Shown: positions 43,721-53,211 of the stretch, in pieces
Layout: each line of letters opens with the position of its first letter
Numbering within the stretch: the stretch's first letter is position 1
Source of the DNA: Blastocladiella emersonii ATCC 22665
Taxonomy: Eukaryota; Blastocladiomycota; Blastocladiomycetes; Blastocladiales; Blastocladiaceae
DNA: 64,000 nucleotides
NCBI GenBank assembly: GCA_025594325.1
Contig: JANHCV010000001.1
Span: forward strand, 4,154,001-4,218,000
Direction: 5' to 3'
Notes under the pieces: model-generated
Seen by the model: only the letters and a program-made list of their open reading frames with translations
Database searches by the model: none
What the model was told of the DNA's origin: nothing
Translations under genes and position numbers: made by a program

Positions 43721-44063
43721 CGAGGGTACTCGAACGCGAGCAGCGCGGCAGCACTGTTTTTTTTGGCAGCGAACAAGCATCTGGCACGTACTGCTCTCGG
43801 GGTCAGTGAGACAAGGCCGGCCACGTTCTTGAAGAACCGCACCGCAAATTTTATCCCCATGAGTGTCCTCGACGCGGGCCGCGTCGCGCAGTTTAGGCTC
43901 ACCGCACGAGCTCATGCTGCAAGACGGCATCTTTCACTGCATGTGCCGTAAGGGCAACGACTTTGAATTGCTGTTGCTCGCCCCCCCCCCCAAGCAATCA
44001 GATCAACACCTCGATCACTGTGCATTCCTCCCCGACTCGCACCTCGCTATACCTATCGTTGGT
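43721..44063. other. Remainder of palindrome centre
   Basis: Sequence between the transporter fragment and the right arm. It contains a T8 run near 43757 and an 11-C run at 43981-43991. No gene is supportable. It ends ggtctgttcgactg, sharing ctgttcgactg with the other inner junction. Confidence 0.5.
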
Positions 44064-44686
44064 CTGTTCGACTGATCGAGAAGTCGTCGCATATGCAGTT
44101 TCTCCCGTCAAAAAAAACTTTGATTGCAGAGAATAGGATTGATAACAACCGAAGGGCAGGATCGGGGTCCGAAGCAAAAGCTAAGCAAAAGCTAAGCGCT
44201 TCGTTCAGCGCAGGCGGCGGCATCCCCATTCCAGGGTGCGGGGTCCTGCGTGTTCTAACCACTCGACTGTGCCGTGGCTGTTTTACGAAGCGCGCCGTCG
44301 CCTAAATGGGGCACGGCGGCGCGCGGCGCGCGGCCGCGTGAGACAGCTGCACGTGAGGCTCATGCGCACGTGATATCTCGACGCGTCCTTTGCGACGCTC
44401 CGCGGAACGAACGAGTGCCGGGACACCAACTGAGCGCGGCCACTCTCTCCGTACTCATGTTTTGTAGTTTCTCTTCTTTTCTTCGCGCAGACCACGGGCC
44501 AAAGCTCACTCGTAGCCACAATCAAACGTTGGAGAAGAACACGCTGAGCGTTAAGTTTGTATTGCACTTTTGGGAGGGGATACCGACAGGATAAGGCACA
44601 CAAGGGGAGACACACACACACACACGGAAACACTTCTAGGACTAGATAGGGTAAAAGGGGAGGAGAGGACACATCCAAAAGACACC

Positions 44687-45682
44687 TTAGAGAGTGGAAG
44701 CCACGACGCGGTTGCCGCGGGCATCGACCGTGTCGACCCACTGCTGGCCGTCAAACACGCGGCGCAGGTAGCCGCCGCGGGTCGGCGTGACGTGGTAGTT
44801 GGCCGAGTGCGCGCGCGACGCAAACTCCTCGTCGAGCTGGAGCGCCGTCACGTCCTGCGTCGTCGGCGCGTACTTGACGGGCTCGGCCGTGCCGAACGTG
44901 GCCGCGCGCACCGACCACTTGCGGCCCGTCGTCGGGTCGAACCCGAGCTTGCCCGACGCGCGCTTGTTGAGGTCGGCCGTGAACCCGGACACGAGCGGCT
45001 CGTGCACCAGCGCCGCCTTGTACGCCGACGCGGCCGACGCGCCCTTGACCTCGGCGTAGTACATGACGTTCCACGGCGCCGGGTACGGCTGGATCGTGGC
45101 GATCTCGGTCGGCGGCAGCGGGCCGACGGCGACGCGCACCGCCGCGGGCACCTTGACCGCGTCCTCGAAGGCGACGAGCTGGCCGTTGCCGCCGGCCTTG
45201 TGCGCGACCACGTCGTAGCCCTCGCTGCACTCGCGCAGCTCCCACTTGGGCATCTGCATGGTCGTCATGTCGCCGTTGCCCGGGTTGGCGGGCGCGCGCG
45301 CCACGTCCTCGAAGGTGCACTGGCGCACCGTGAGCAGCGCGACCGCGTCCTTGCCGGTGCCCTTGGTCGTCATGGCCGTGATGGCGGGCTCGGACTTGTG
45401 GTACGGCTTGTCCTTGGCGGGGTCGGTGGTCGGGCCGCGGCGCGCGATCACCATGTCCTTGGAGCGCATGAAGGCCGAGGCCGAGGCGGAGAAGGCGTCG
45501 TAGTCGGGGCAGCAGCGGCCGGTGACGGTGCACGACGCGAGGCAGTGGCACGTCATGGTTGACTTGAAGCCGGGCGTGAAGGTCTTGGCGCAGGTGACGC
45601 CGGTCGAGGCCGAGGGGGCGGGGGCGGCCGAAGCCGTGACGGCGAGGAGGGCCATGGAGGCGAGGATGGCGATGATCTGCAT
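44687..45682 (-). CDS. Secreted SMB-like protein, right copy, 331 aa
   Basis: Exact mirror copy of the gene at 40707-41702 with the same signal peptide, the same CHC/CC-PDY cysteine cluster and the same C-terminus; no substitution seen along the protein. The TATA-like element is mirrored at 45769-45776. Both copies read intact, so either or both may be expressed. Confidence 0.8.
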   Translation of the reverse strand: MQIIAILASMALLAVTASAAPAPSASTGVTCAKTFTPGFKSTMTCHCLASCTVTGRCCPDYDAFSASASAFMRSKDMVIARRGPTTDPAKDKPYHKSEPAITAMTTKGTGKDAVALLTVRQCTFEDVARAPANPGNGDMTTMQMPKWELRECSEGYDVVAHKAGGNGQLVAFEDAVKVPAAVRVAVGPLPPTEIATIQPYPAPWNVMYYAEVKGASAASAYKAALVHEPLVSGFTADLNKRASGKLGFDPTTGRKWSVRAATFGTAEPVKYAPTTQDVTALQLDEEFASRAHSANYHVTPTRGGYLRRVFDGQQWVDTVDARGNRVVASTL

Positions 45683-46677
45683 CTTGGCCGGTTGGTGATA
45701 GCGTTGAGAGAAGGGTTGGGTTGACTGTTTGGTGAGGATCGAGAGCCGGGGGCGCGGGGGAGGCGCGGTATTTGTACCCTCGGGCGGGCGGTCGGCGGGC
45801 GAGACGAGCGTGAGGTCGCCAGCCAGGGTGAGCGAGGCGGATCACCGAAACGACCCAGCGTTCGCTCGCCCGCCCGCCGCTCCATGCAGCACAGTCGCTA
45901 CGTCTCATTTGCTGCTCATTACAGCTCATTTCGGCGCAGGTCGGAACCGTATCCGCGCGAAGCAGCGAGAAGAGCCGACACGTTTCCTCTTTGAGCGCAA
46001 GGTGCCGCTGAGGTTACCGCCGTTGCTGCTGCTGAGCCACCCCACCCACGACGCCGTACGGGTTCGTTGCTCCGGGTATCGCCGACTGGGCCCACGCGTG
46101 CGTGCCAAGTCGGGAAAGCCAATCAACCGCCGCGAAATGAGCGCCCATGCACGGCCTGCCCGAACGCTGCACCAGTCGCTGGAAACGCAGCGGGTGGAGC
46201 GGAATGGGGCGATGCCGCACCCGTCGCGTTGCTCACATCGCCCGGTAGCTGGCTGGCTAAGCTCGGGCCAAGGTTGGTCAGGCTGACGGCGTATGCATGG
46301 CCCGGTGACCAGGCGCATTGTGGCGCCGCTACGACTTGATGGGGTCTGAATTCAACCGACGCCCGCCGGTGAGCGTGCGCGTGCGCGTTCGCGATGTGCG
46401 GAAGGCAGCGTGGGTCAGCCATTCCCGCGTCGTGATTGGCGCAGTGTTCGTTCAGGACGTGTTTGGCCACGGCGGTGGAATCGGCGATGAGATGAGCTTC
46501 CTTTCAAGGCCATCGGGCCCAACGGTTGAAGGCTCGTCGACGCGCTGCGCCACCCACCTGATCTAAGCCGCACGCTTGAAGCTCGTGAGCATGGCCAGTA
46601 CCGCAAAATCCGCTCAAACTCGTCGCACACGAGTAGCGACACCCATTGATTCAAGACTATTAATCCTCCAAGTCTGT
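45683..46677. promoter_or_regulatory. Intergenic region of right arm
   Basis: Mirror of 39712-40706, holding the promoter of the right SMB-like gene (TATA-like box at 45769-45776) and the 3' flank of the right F-box gene. Nothing further is seen. Confidence 0.4.
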
Positions 46678-48120
46678 TCACATCAACAAGGTCTTACCGG
46701 AGGCGCGGAACGCACGCTGCACGGCTTGGGCCTCGTCCGGCTCCACGAACGCGCAGGCGCGCGCCTTGACCCACAGCACGGCCGGCGAGTTGCAGCACTC
46801 GCTCAGCACCGAGGCGCCAACGGCTGTAAGTGACAGATCGAGGTGGACCACCGAGACAGGGGCGATGAGCGTCGTTCCTTCGATACGGACGCATCCTGTG
46901 AGCCGCAGGCGCTGCCAGAGCCTCGGCGCCACGGTAGCAGGGGCACGGAGCAGCGCTGCCACGCCCGCGTCGCTGATGTGGTCGCAGTACGCAAGGTCAA
47001 GCTCGGCAAGATTGGGGCAGAGGTGCGCCGCGAGTGCGTGGAGCGTCGTATCCGTCACGCCGACCGTGTTGGCGAGCGAAAGTGAGCGAAGGTGGAACAT
47101 CCATGGGTACCGCTCGAGCGAGTTCAGAAGCGCGGACGGCAGTGTTGGTTGCACTGGCGGCACGACATCGCAGTCCTGATCGTTGCGCGGCGGTGACGGG
47201 GGTGGCGGGAATGCTGCGACGGTTGAAGGGGCGGCGGCGGCGGGTAGCCGGAACTGCTGGGCCGGGAAAAAGTGGCGAGTGCCCGCGAGATGGAGATGTC
47301 GCAAGTCGAGCGAAGACGAGGTCGGTGCTGCTGACGGGGAGCTCGGCGCCATGCCGTGCGTCAGCGCATCGAGGTGCGTCACGCGGGCCTCGCTCAGGTC
47401 CAGCTCGCGCACCCACGGGACCGTACAGATTTGAGGAGCGGGCTCGGTTGATGTGCCCACGTTGCAGCGGAGCTGTTGGGTGTGCTGCTGCGCATCGACG
47501 GCGCGCTCCTGCTCCGTCGTCGCACGTGGACGCGTCAGAGGTTCGAGCGTGACCCGGCTCCACGCGGGGTGCTCTTCGACGACGGACCGAAAGTCGGTCT
47601 GCACGAGGAGGCGTAGGCGGTCGTCGTCGAGCAGGCCAGCGAGCGGGCCAAGGTCAACGCGAAGCCGCCCACGCACGACGGCCGTGTCCGCGAGCACCGC
47701 CGTTCGCACGCGGCGGCACGCTGCTGCAAGCGCCATGAGTGAGCGCCGGTCGAGATACCTGAGCGCGATGTTTGCGACGAGCTCGTCGGGCAGCCTGCCG
47801 AATGACACTGCGAGCCTGTTCGAATCACGGTCCCGATATGGCTCAGTTACGGCGCAGAATGTTGGCGTGCGAGCTCCCGATGCAAGCGAGCTCAAAGAGT
47901 GCCCGCCGCTCGCCAAGGAGCACATATGACAGTCGCGCATCTCCTTCGATTCGCGCAGCGCGCTCGACCACTCGCGTGTCGGTGATGATGGAACGGACGG
48001 CGGGGTGGGTGGGACCCAAGGCTCGCCGCCGCTCGCGATATGCCCGGGATGATGCTGGTGCGCCCAGCCAACCCACGAGGTGGACCACGAGTGCGTGGTG
48101 TCGTTGTGCACCTGCTTCAT
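46678..48120 (-). CDS. F-box/leucine-rich-repeat protein, right copy, 480 aa
   Basis: Exact mirror copy of 38269-39711, with the F-box (LPDELVANIALRYLDRR) and the same degenerate LRRs. The alternative upstream ATG is at 48216. Open and undamaged, with no differences from the left copy. Confidence 0.8.
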   Translation of the reverse strand: MKQVHNDTTHSWSTSWVGWAHQHHPGHIASGGEPWVPPTPPSVPSSPTREWSSALRESKEMRDCHMCSLASGGHSLSSLASGARTPTFCAVTEPYRDRDSNRLAVSFGRLPDELVANIALRYLDRRSLMALAAACRRVRTAVLADTAVVRGRLRVDLGPLAGLLDDDRLRLLVQTDFRSVVEEHPAWSRVTLEPLTRPRATTEQERAVDAQQHTQQLRCNVGTSTEPAPQICTVPWVRELDLSEARVTHLDALTHGMAPSSPSAAPTSSSLDLRHLHLAGTRHFFPAQQFRLPAAAAPSTVAAFPPPPSPPRNDQDCDVVPPVQPTLPSALLNSLERYPWMFHLRSLSLANTVGVTDTTLHALAAHLCPNLAELDLAYCDHISDAGVAALLRAPATVAPRLWQRLRLTGCVRIEGTTLIAPVSVVHLDLSLTAVGASVLSECCNSPAVLWVKARACAFVEPDEAQAVQRAFRASGKTLLM

Positions 48121-49339
48121 GGTGTTTACATGACGTTTTTTGTTGCCGTGAGAGGAGCAAGTGCACGAGCGAGCACGCGAGGTTGGGTGGGTCCAGTCGG
48201 TCGCTCGTTGGTGCAAGCCCTCGCCACTCCCGATGATGAAAATGACGACCTCGGGGTGCTGCGGTGTGGGTGTGTGGGTGGCGCAGCAGCAGCCGAGCCA
48301 TGTGATCCCATCGCGATCACTGCGATCACGATTGCTATCACGGAGTCACACACGCGCGCGACGCGACGCGACACGGCGCGACCCAGCTTCACCTCCGGGA
48401 GCGTTGCATCACTCTTGCGAAGCGCTTGAATAATTTCACGCGAACAGGGCGCTGCTGCTGGGCCGGGCGGCGGGACGCCAAGACGAGGGTGCCCGAGTGC
48501 AACAGCAACCAACGGGCAAGAACACGTTTCTTTGCCCCCCGCTTCAAGATGGCCGAGCGCCGCGAAGAACAGCTTGCAACAGTTGGAAAAGCCCGCAGCA
48601 TGGAATGACCCGGCTGGCCGAGCACCGAGCTCACGGACTGATCAACGCCGCCATGCCGGTCGGCCTCTGGGTCCCGTTTCTCCGGACAGACGACGTCACT
48701 CGGCGTCGGCGTCGGCGCCCGTGCCGGGTCGCCGCGGAAGAACTAGGAACACGTTGCAGGGTCGTCCAATTTGGATCTACGGTTTGCAGCGCACCCGATG
48801 GATGATCGCGGCCCCGCTCTACCACGCGTGAAACACCGCAGCCACCTCCGTCGACGCCGACAGCGACGCGCCAAGAGTGAAACGATGCAACAGCTCGACG
48901 CGTTGCTTGCGCTTGTGGCCCGACTGCGCTTGCCTCGGCCGTCTCAGCTTCTTTGTGCTGCGATATTAATCGCTGCCCGTACACACGGCGAGTGAACGGG
49001 AAAGAAAATCCTGCCGCTTGCCCATGCCCGACCGTTCCCAGCGAGGTGGATACGGGCGGGCCCGAGCCGAGCCACCATCCATCGCCCGCTTGCTTGGCCC
49101 GCGCTGGCCATGCTGCTGGCCCAGCTCTTCGGCCACGTCGCCGCTGCGTCAAGGCTCAGCGAGCGGGCGGCCGCGTATAAGAAGCTTGCCCTCCCCGCCC
49201 CGTCTCCACGAACGAGTCCTCATCCGCCGTCGTCTTCTACTTGCGCATTTCCTCGAGTGATCCTGCTCCCGAGCTCCCTCCTCCACCCCCTTTGCCACCC
49301 ACCCCCATAGACTCCCTTCTATACAATAGACGATCGACC
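48121..49339. promoter_or_regulatory. Divergent region of right arm; TATA at 49176-49180
   Basis: Mirror of 37050-38268. GTATAAG around 49175-49181 lies about 160 bp before the tyrosinase ATG at 49340. No gene is recognised in the rest. Confidence 0.5.
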
Positions 49340-51259
49340 ATGGCTCGCGCCGCGCCCCTCCTCCTGCTCCTCCTTGCGCTTGCGCACCTCGCCAACGCCC
49401 AGCGTGCGTCGACCTCGACCCGCGCGACGGCCGCCCCCGCCCCGACCGCGGTCCCCGCCGCCGCGTGCCCGAACGGTATCCGCACCCGCCGCGCCTTCTC
49501 GTCGCTCTCGGCCACCGAGAAGAAGGCCTTTTCCGATGCCATCATGAGGTACTTTTCTTTTCTTTTCTCTACTGATGTGTTTCTTGGGGCCGAGCAGCGA
49601 CTACCCGCGCGATCACCTTTCCGATCACGGCCGCGACTCCCTCTTTCGACTCGAGATCCATCGTCACTCACCCTCGCACCACCACCACCACGTCCTCGTC
49701 AATAATAGCATGAAGCGCTCGGGCCAGCTCGACCAGTTCACGCGCAAGCACCGCACCGGGATGCGCTACCACATGACGACGCAGTTCCTGCCGATGCACC
49801 GCGCCCTGCTCGTCGAGTTCGAGGACGCGCTCATCAAGGCGTCCAACAACGTGCTGACCGGCCTCCCGTACTGGAACGAGCTCGCCGACTCGCGCGCGCC
49901 GACCCGCTCGAGCATTTTCACCACCTCGGGCCTCGGCGAGATGAAGGCCGGCCCACTCTCGGCGCCCTTCGCCGGCCTGACCGACGACACGGGCCGCATC
50001 GTCACCCGCAACCCGTGGGTCGCGCCCAACAACGGCGCCTTCGAGTGGCTCCCGCAGTCGCAGGTCATGGCCGAGGCCATGCGCCGCTTCCGCACCTTTG
50101 GCGAGATGTCCAACACCATCGAGAACTCGCCCCACAACTCGTGGCACGGCATCGTCGGCGGCCACATGGGCGACCCCAACATCTCGCCCGCCGACCCGAC
50201 TTTCTGGGCCCACCATTGCTATATCGACCTCCTTTGGGCCACGGTACGATATCTGTGTTGTTTCTGGGGGTCGAGGGGGTCGAGGGAGTGGTCGAGGGAG
50301 CTGGCCGTGGTCCCACTTCACCGCTTTTCACATCCCCGCCCGCCCCTCACCACCCGCATTCCTCGCATCTCAAACCAGTGACTGACCAAACGATTCCATC
50401 GCGCGCATTCGTAACATAGTGGCAGGGACTGAGCCCCGCCAACTTTGTCAACCTCGACACGGCCGCGGGCGAGCTCAAGGTCGAGGCGTCGGCCGGCACC
50501 GTCCTGTACGAGTCGCGCTACACCAACCGCGACATGCTCTACTACCGCTCGCGCCTGTGCTACACGTACGACTCGGTCCCCAACAACGTCGGCCCCGGCG
50601 AGCGTGCCCAGCGCGCGCTCCGTGCGCTGCGCGAGGGCGAGGCCGCCAGTAACTCGACTTCCACCGCCACGGCCTCGGCCTCGGCCACGGTTACCAAGAC
50701 GGCGACGGCGACCTCGGCCGTGTTCCCGACCCCGCTCAGCGTCAACGCCACGGCTCCCTTCAACGGCACCGCCCCCGCTGCTGCCCCCGCCAACCAGACC
50801 AACGTCACGGCTCTCGCCGCCGCCAACTCGACGACCACGACCACGATCACGGCGCAGGACTACCAGCTCGCCGCCGTCGCGCCCATGCCCGAGGTCCTCA
50901 TCACCAAGCTCATGCCCATGATCCCGCGCGAGGTCGCCATTGCCAAGATGCGCGCCGCCGAGGCCGCGCTCAACGCCGTCCGCGACGACCTGAACCGCGA
51001 GATTGCCGTCAAGGCCAACGACAACCCGGCCTACGTCGCGACGCTGCCCACGATCCAGGACCTGACCGCCGAGTCGGCCGCGTTCGTCGCCGCCGCCGTC
51101 AAGGACGACTACTCCGAGTCGGCCATCCCCGCCGTCCAGGCCCTCTCGACCAGTGCTGGTGCCCCGTCGTCGTCCAAGGTCAGCTCTGCGGCTGGTGTTG
51201 CTGCAGGCTCGGCCGTTGCCGTCGCGGCCGCGGCCATCGTCGTCGCCCTCCTTGCCTAA
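49340..51259 (+). CDS. Tyrosinase with GPI-anchor-like tail, right copy, 527 aa
   Basis: Exons 49340-49548, 49709-50243, 50420-51259. Mirror copy of 35130-37049: signal peptide, six copper-binding His, Ser/Thr-rich stalk and hydrophobic Ala/Val end. Intron 1 is 160 nt in this model. An in-frame alternative acceptor at 49596-49597 would shorten it to 49 nt and add a 37-residue His-rich insert between residues 69 and 70. I prefer the longer intron because AFSDAIM-SMKRSGQLDQF is the smoother fungal tyrosinase sequence and 49 nt would be the shortest intron here. Intron 2 (176 nt) is also longer than the local norm. Confidence 0.88.
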
Positions 51260-51552
51260 GTTTCTTTTGTTTCGGTTGTGTGTGTTTCTCGGGTGTGATC
51301 TCCTAGTTGTATTCTTCAATAGTAGTTGTCGTGTGTGTATGCTTATATTTTCTCGTGGCTGAGTGGTTCGTGGTCGTAGTGGTTGGTGGTCGCGTTCTCG
51401 TTTTCCGCCCGTCCCTGCGCAATCTCGTTTTGCGTCCTTGCTTGTCCAAGTTGTGTGGTCAGGCATGGTTACTGGCAAGCAGAAAGGTACCATCGATCTA
51501 ACGATGGCCGTGGCCGCGGCCACGGTGAACCTGCTCAGCGAGGCTGTTGTGC

Positions 51553-52000
51553 GAGTGCGTCCTGATATTCGTTGCGTCGTTCTAGTTGCGTCTTCCGCTT
51601 GCTTGCTTGGCAATGAACGGACTCGATGTCCATGATCACGTCGAGTGAGTGATCGCTCTGGCCGTGGCCATTGGCGCGGTCGCGAGGCGTAGCCTTAACG
51701 TTTTTCGCATTCCAGCTTGAAGTCCTCGGCTGACTGCTTTTGCCCTGCTCTGTTGCTGGACAGGAAGCGCTTTGAGCCTGACAGCCCATGTCCACGGTCC
51801 TTACTGAGCAGGGAGCGTTACACAACATGGCCCTTCGCGGCCGCCCTATCAACTGCTGCTCGCTCAAGATCCGGTCGTGGATCGTCTCGATGGCCATGGT
51901 CGTGGTCGCTACACGAAAGCTCGAGCGGTGAGTCAGGGAACAACGTGTTCCTGACCAAAGACTTGCTTCTGTCCTACTAGGCAAGGTTTCAATCCACGTC
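51553..52000. repeat. Diverged outer continuation of the inverted repeat, right side
   Basis: Reverse complement aligns in order with 34480-34836 but with many mismatches and about 100 bp of net extra length. Shared blocks include atcaggacgcac (51557-51568), gcgaccgcgcca near 51675, gccgaggacttcaa near 51720 and gaccatggccat near 51893-51904. The outer limit is approximate. No gene is supported between 51260 and 52177. Confidence 0.65.
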
Positions 52001-52177
52001 CAAGGTCGAGAACCACGGACGATGACAAGTACTCGAGAGCATCGACGCGAAAACAGCACCGCGAGACGTGACAAGTCGAGATGGCGGATCAACAAAAGGG
52101 GATGTGTATGTACACTCAGAGAGATCGAGATAGGGTAGGGATAGGTAGCACGCAAGGGACAGAAGTAGGCAAACGAC

Positions 52178-52768
52178 CTAGAACTCCTGCGAGTCGCTCT
52201 CGTCCTTGGCGGCGGCTATGGGGAACGAGCGCGAGTTCAAGTGTCAGCGTCGTCTTCACGAGTACCTCCGAGCAAGGAGAAGTGCGCGTACCCTTTTTCT
52301 TGGTGGCGGCGGGCGCGCCCGAGCCGGTCAGGAGGGTGGGCTGAATGTTGGGCAGAACACCACCCTGCGCGATCGTAACCGAGTGCAGCAGCTTGGACAG
52401 CTCCTCGTCGTTGCGGATCGCAAGCTGCAGGTGGCGGGGGATGATGCGGGCCTTCTTCTGGTCGCGCGCGGCGTTGCCCGCGAGCTCGAGAATCTCGGCC
52501 GTCAGGTACTCGAGGACCGCGGCCAGGTACACGGGCGCGCCGGCACCCGTGCGCGCAGAGTAGTTGCCCTTGCGCAGCATGCGGTGCAGGCGGCCGACGG
52601 GGAACTGCAGACCGGCCTTGGACGAGCTGGAGGATGCGAGTAGTCAAGGGGTCAGCAAGGTTCCACTCGATCCGAGCGACCCAGACAAGCGCCGACGTAC
52701 CGCGAGCTCGACTTCTTCTCGGACGACGCCGCGTCAGCCTTACCGCCCTTGCCGCCCTTGCCAGCCAT
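52178..52768 (-). CDS. Histone H2A with SQEF tail, 146 aa
   Basis: Exons 52701-52768, 52292-52626 and 52178-52215; introns start gtacgt and gtacgc. Core histone, pairing with H2B in the nucleosome. The fold is unmistakable: [58 protein letters not shown], and [12 protein letters not shown]. The last residues DSQEF carry the SQE-aromatic motif whose Ser is phosphorylated by ATM/ATR-type kinases after DNA breaks, as in H2A.X and fungal H2A. The tail sits on its own 38-nt exon. The N-terminus is Gly/Lys-rich ([10 protein letters not shown]). No H2B gene is next to it in this window. Confidence 0.95.
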
Positions 52769-53211
52769 GTTTGTAGAGTGTGGTGGTGCGTGTGGAGGAT
52801 GAACTTGAAGATGCGCTCACGGTGGAGTGCGGCTCGACGTGGTCGAAGATGATGATAATCCAACGAGATGAGTTGGGTCTGGGAGAGAGAGCGTCGGCAT
52901 GGCGGGGCACTGGGGGTTACATGGTGTGCGGGCGGGGGGCAGGCGAGCGAGCGAGAAGGGGCCGCCGCCGCTGCCTTCGCGCGCCCCACGTTGCCGCGCG
53001 ACCGACCGGCTCCTGGAGCATCAGCTGATGCCAGCCCGTCTGCGATTGCGATGACAGCTGCCAGCTGCCGCCACGTGGGTGAGGTCATCGAGTCACCACC
53101 TCCATCCTCGCGACTCAGCCACAACGAGCGCTCAGACACACGCAACCACGAACTACGCTAAGTAAATGTATTGCTAGGAGGGAGAGGACGCAAACAACCC
53201 GCGGCACGCGC
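52769..53211 (-). promoter_or_regulatory. H2A upstream region
   Basis: A 443-bp interval between the H2A start and the DUS3 stop, both genes leftward. It should hold the H2A promoter and the DUS3 3' UTR. No TATA box or histone-type element is evident. Confidence 0.4.

Larger units (their letters stand above)
44064..51552 (-). repeat. Right arm of the giant palindrome, 7,489 bp
   Basis: Reverse-complement copy of 34837-42325, with no difference found in any stretch compared. Gene order from the centre outward is SMB-like, F-box/LRR, tyrosinase, as in the left arm. At the outer end identity stops at 51552 (gcacaacagcctcg shared) and continues only in diverged form. Confidence 0.93.

Noticed and set aside
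34837-51552. The palindrome as a DNA transposon or foldback element
   Set aside because: No transposase, reverse transcriptase, target-site duplication or short terminal repeat was found; the cargo genes have normal host introns and codon use.
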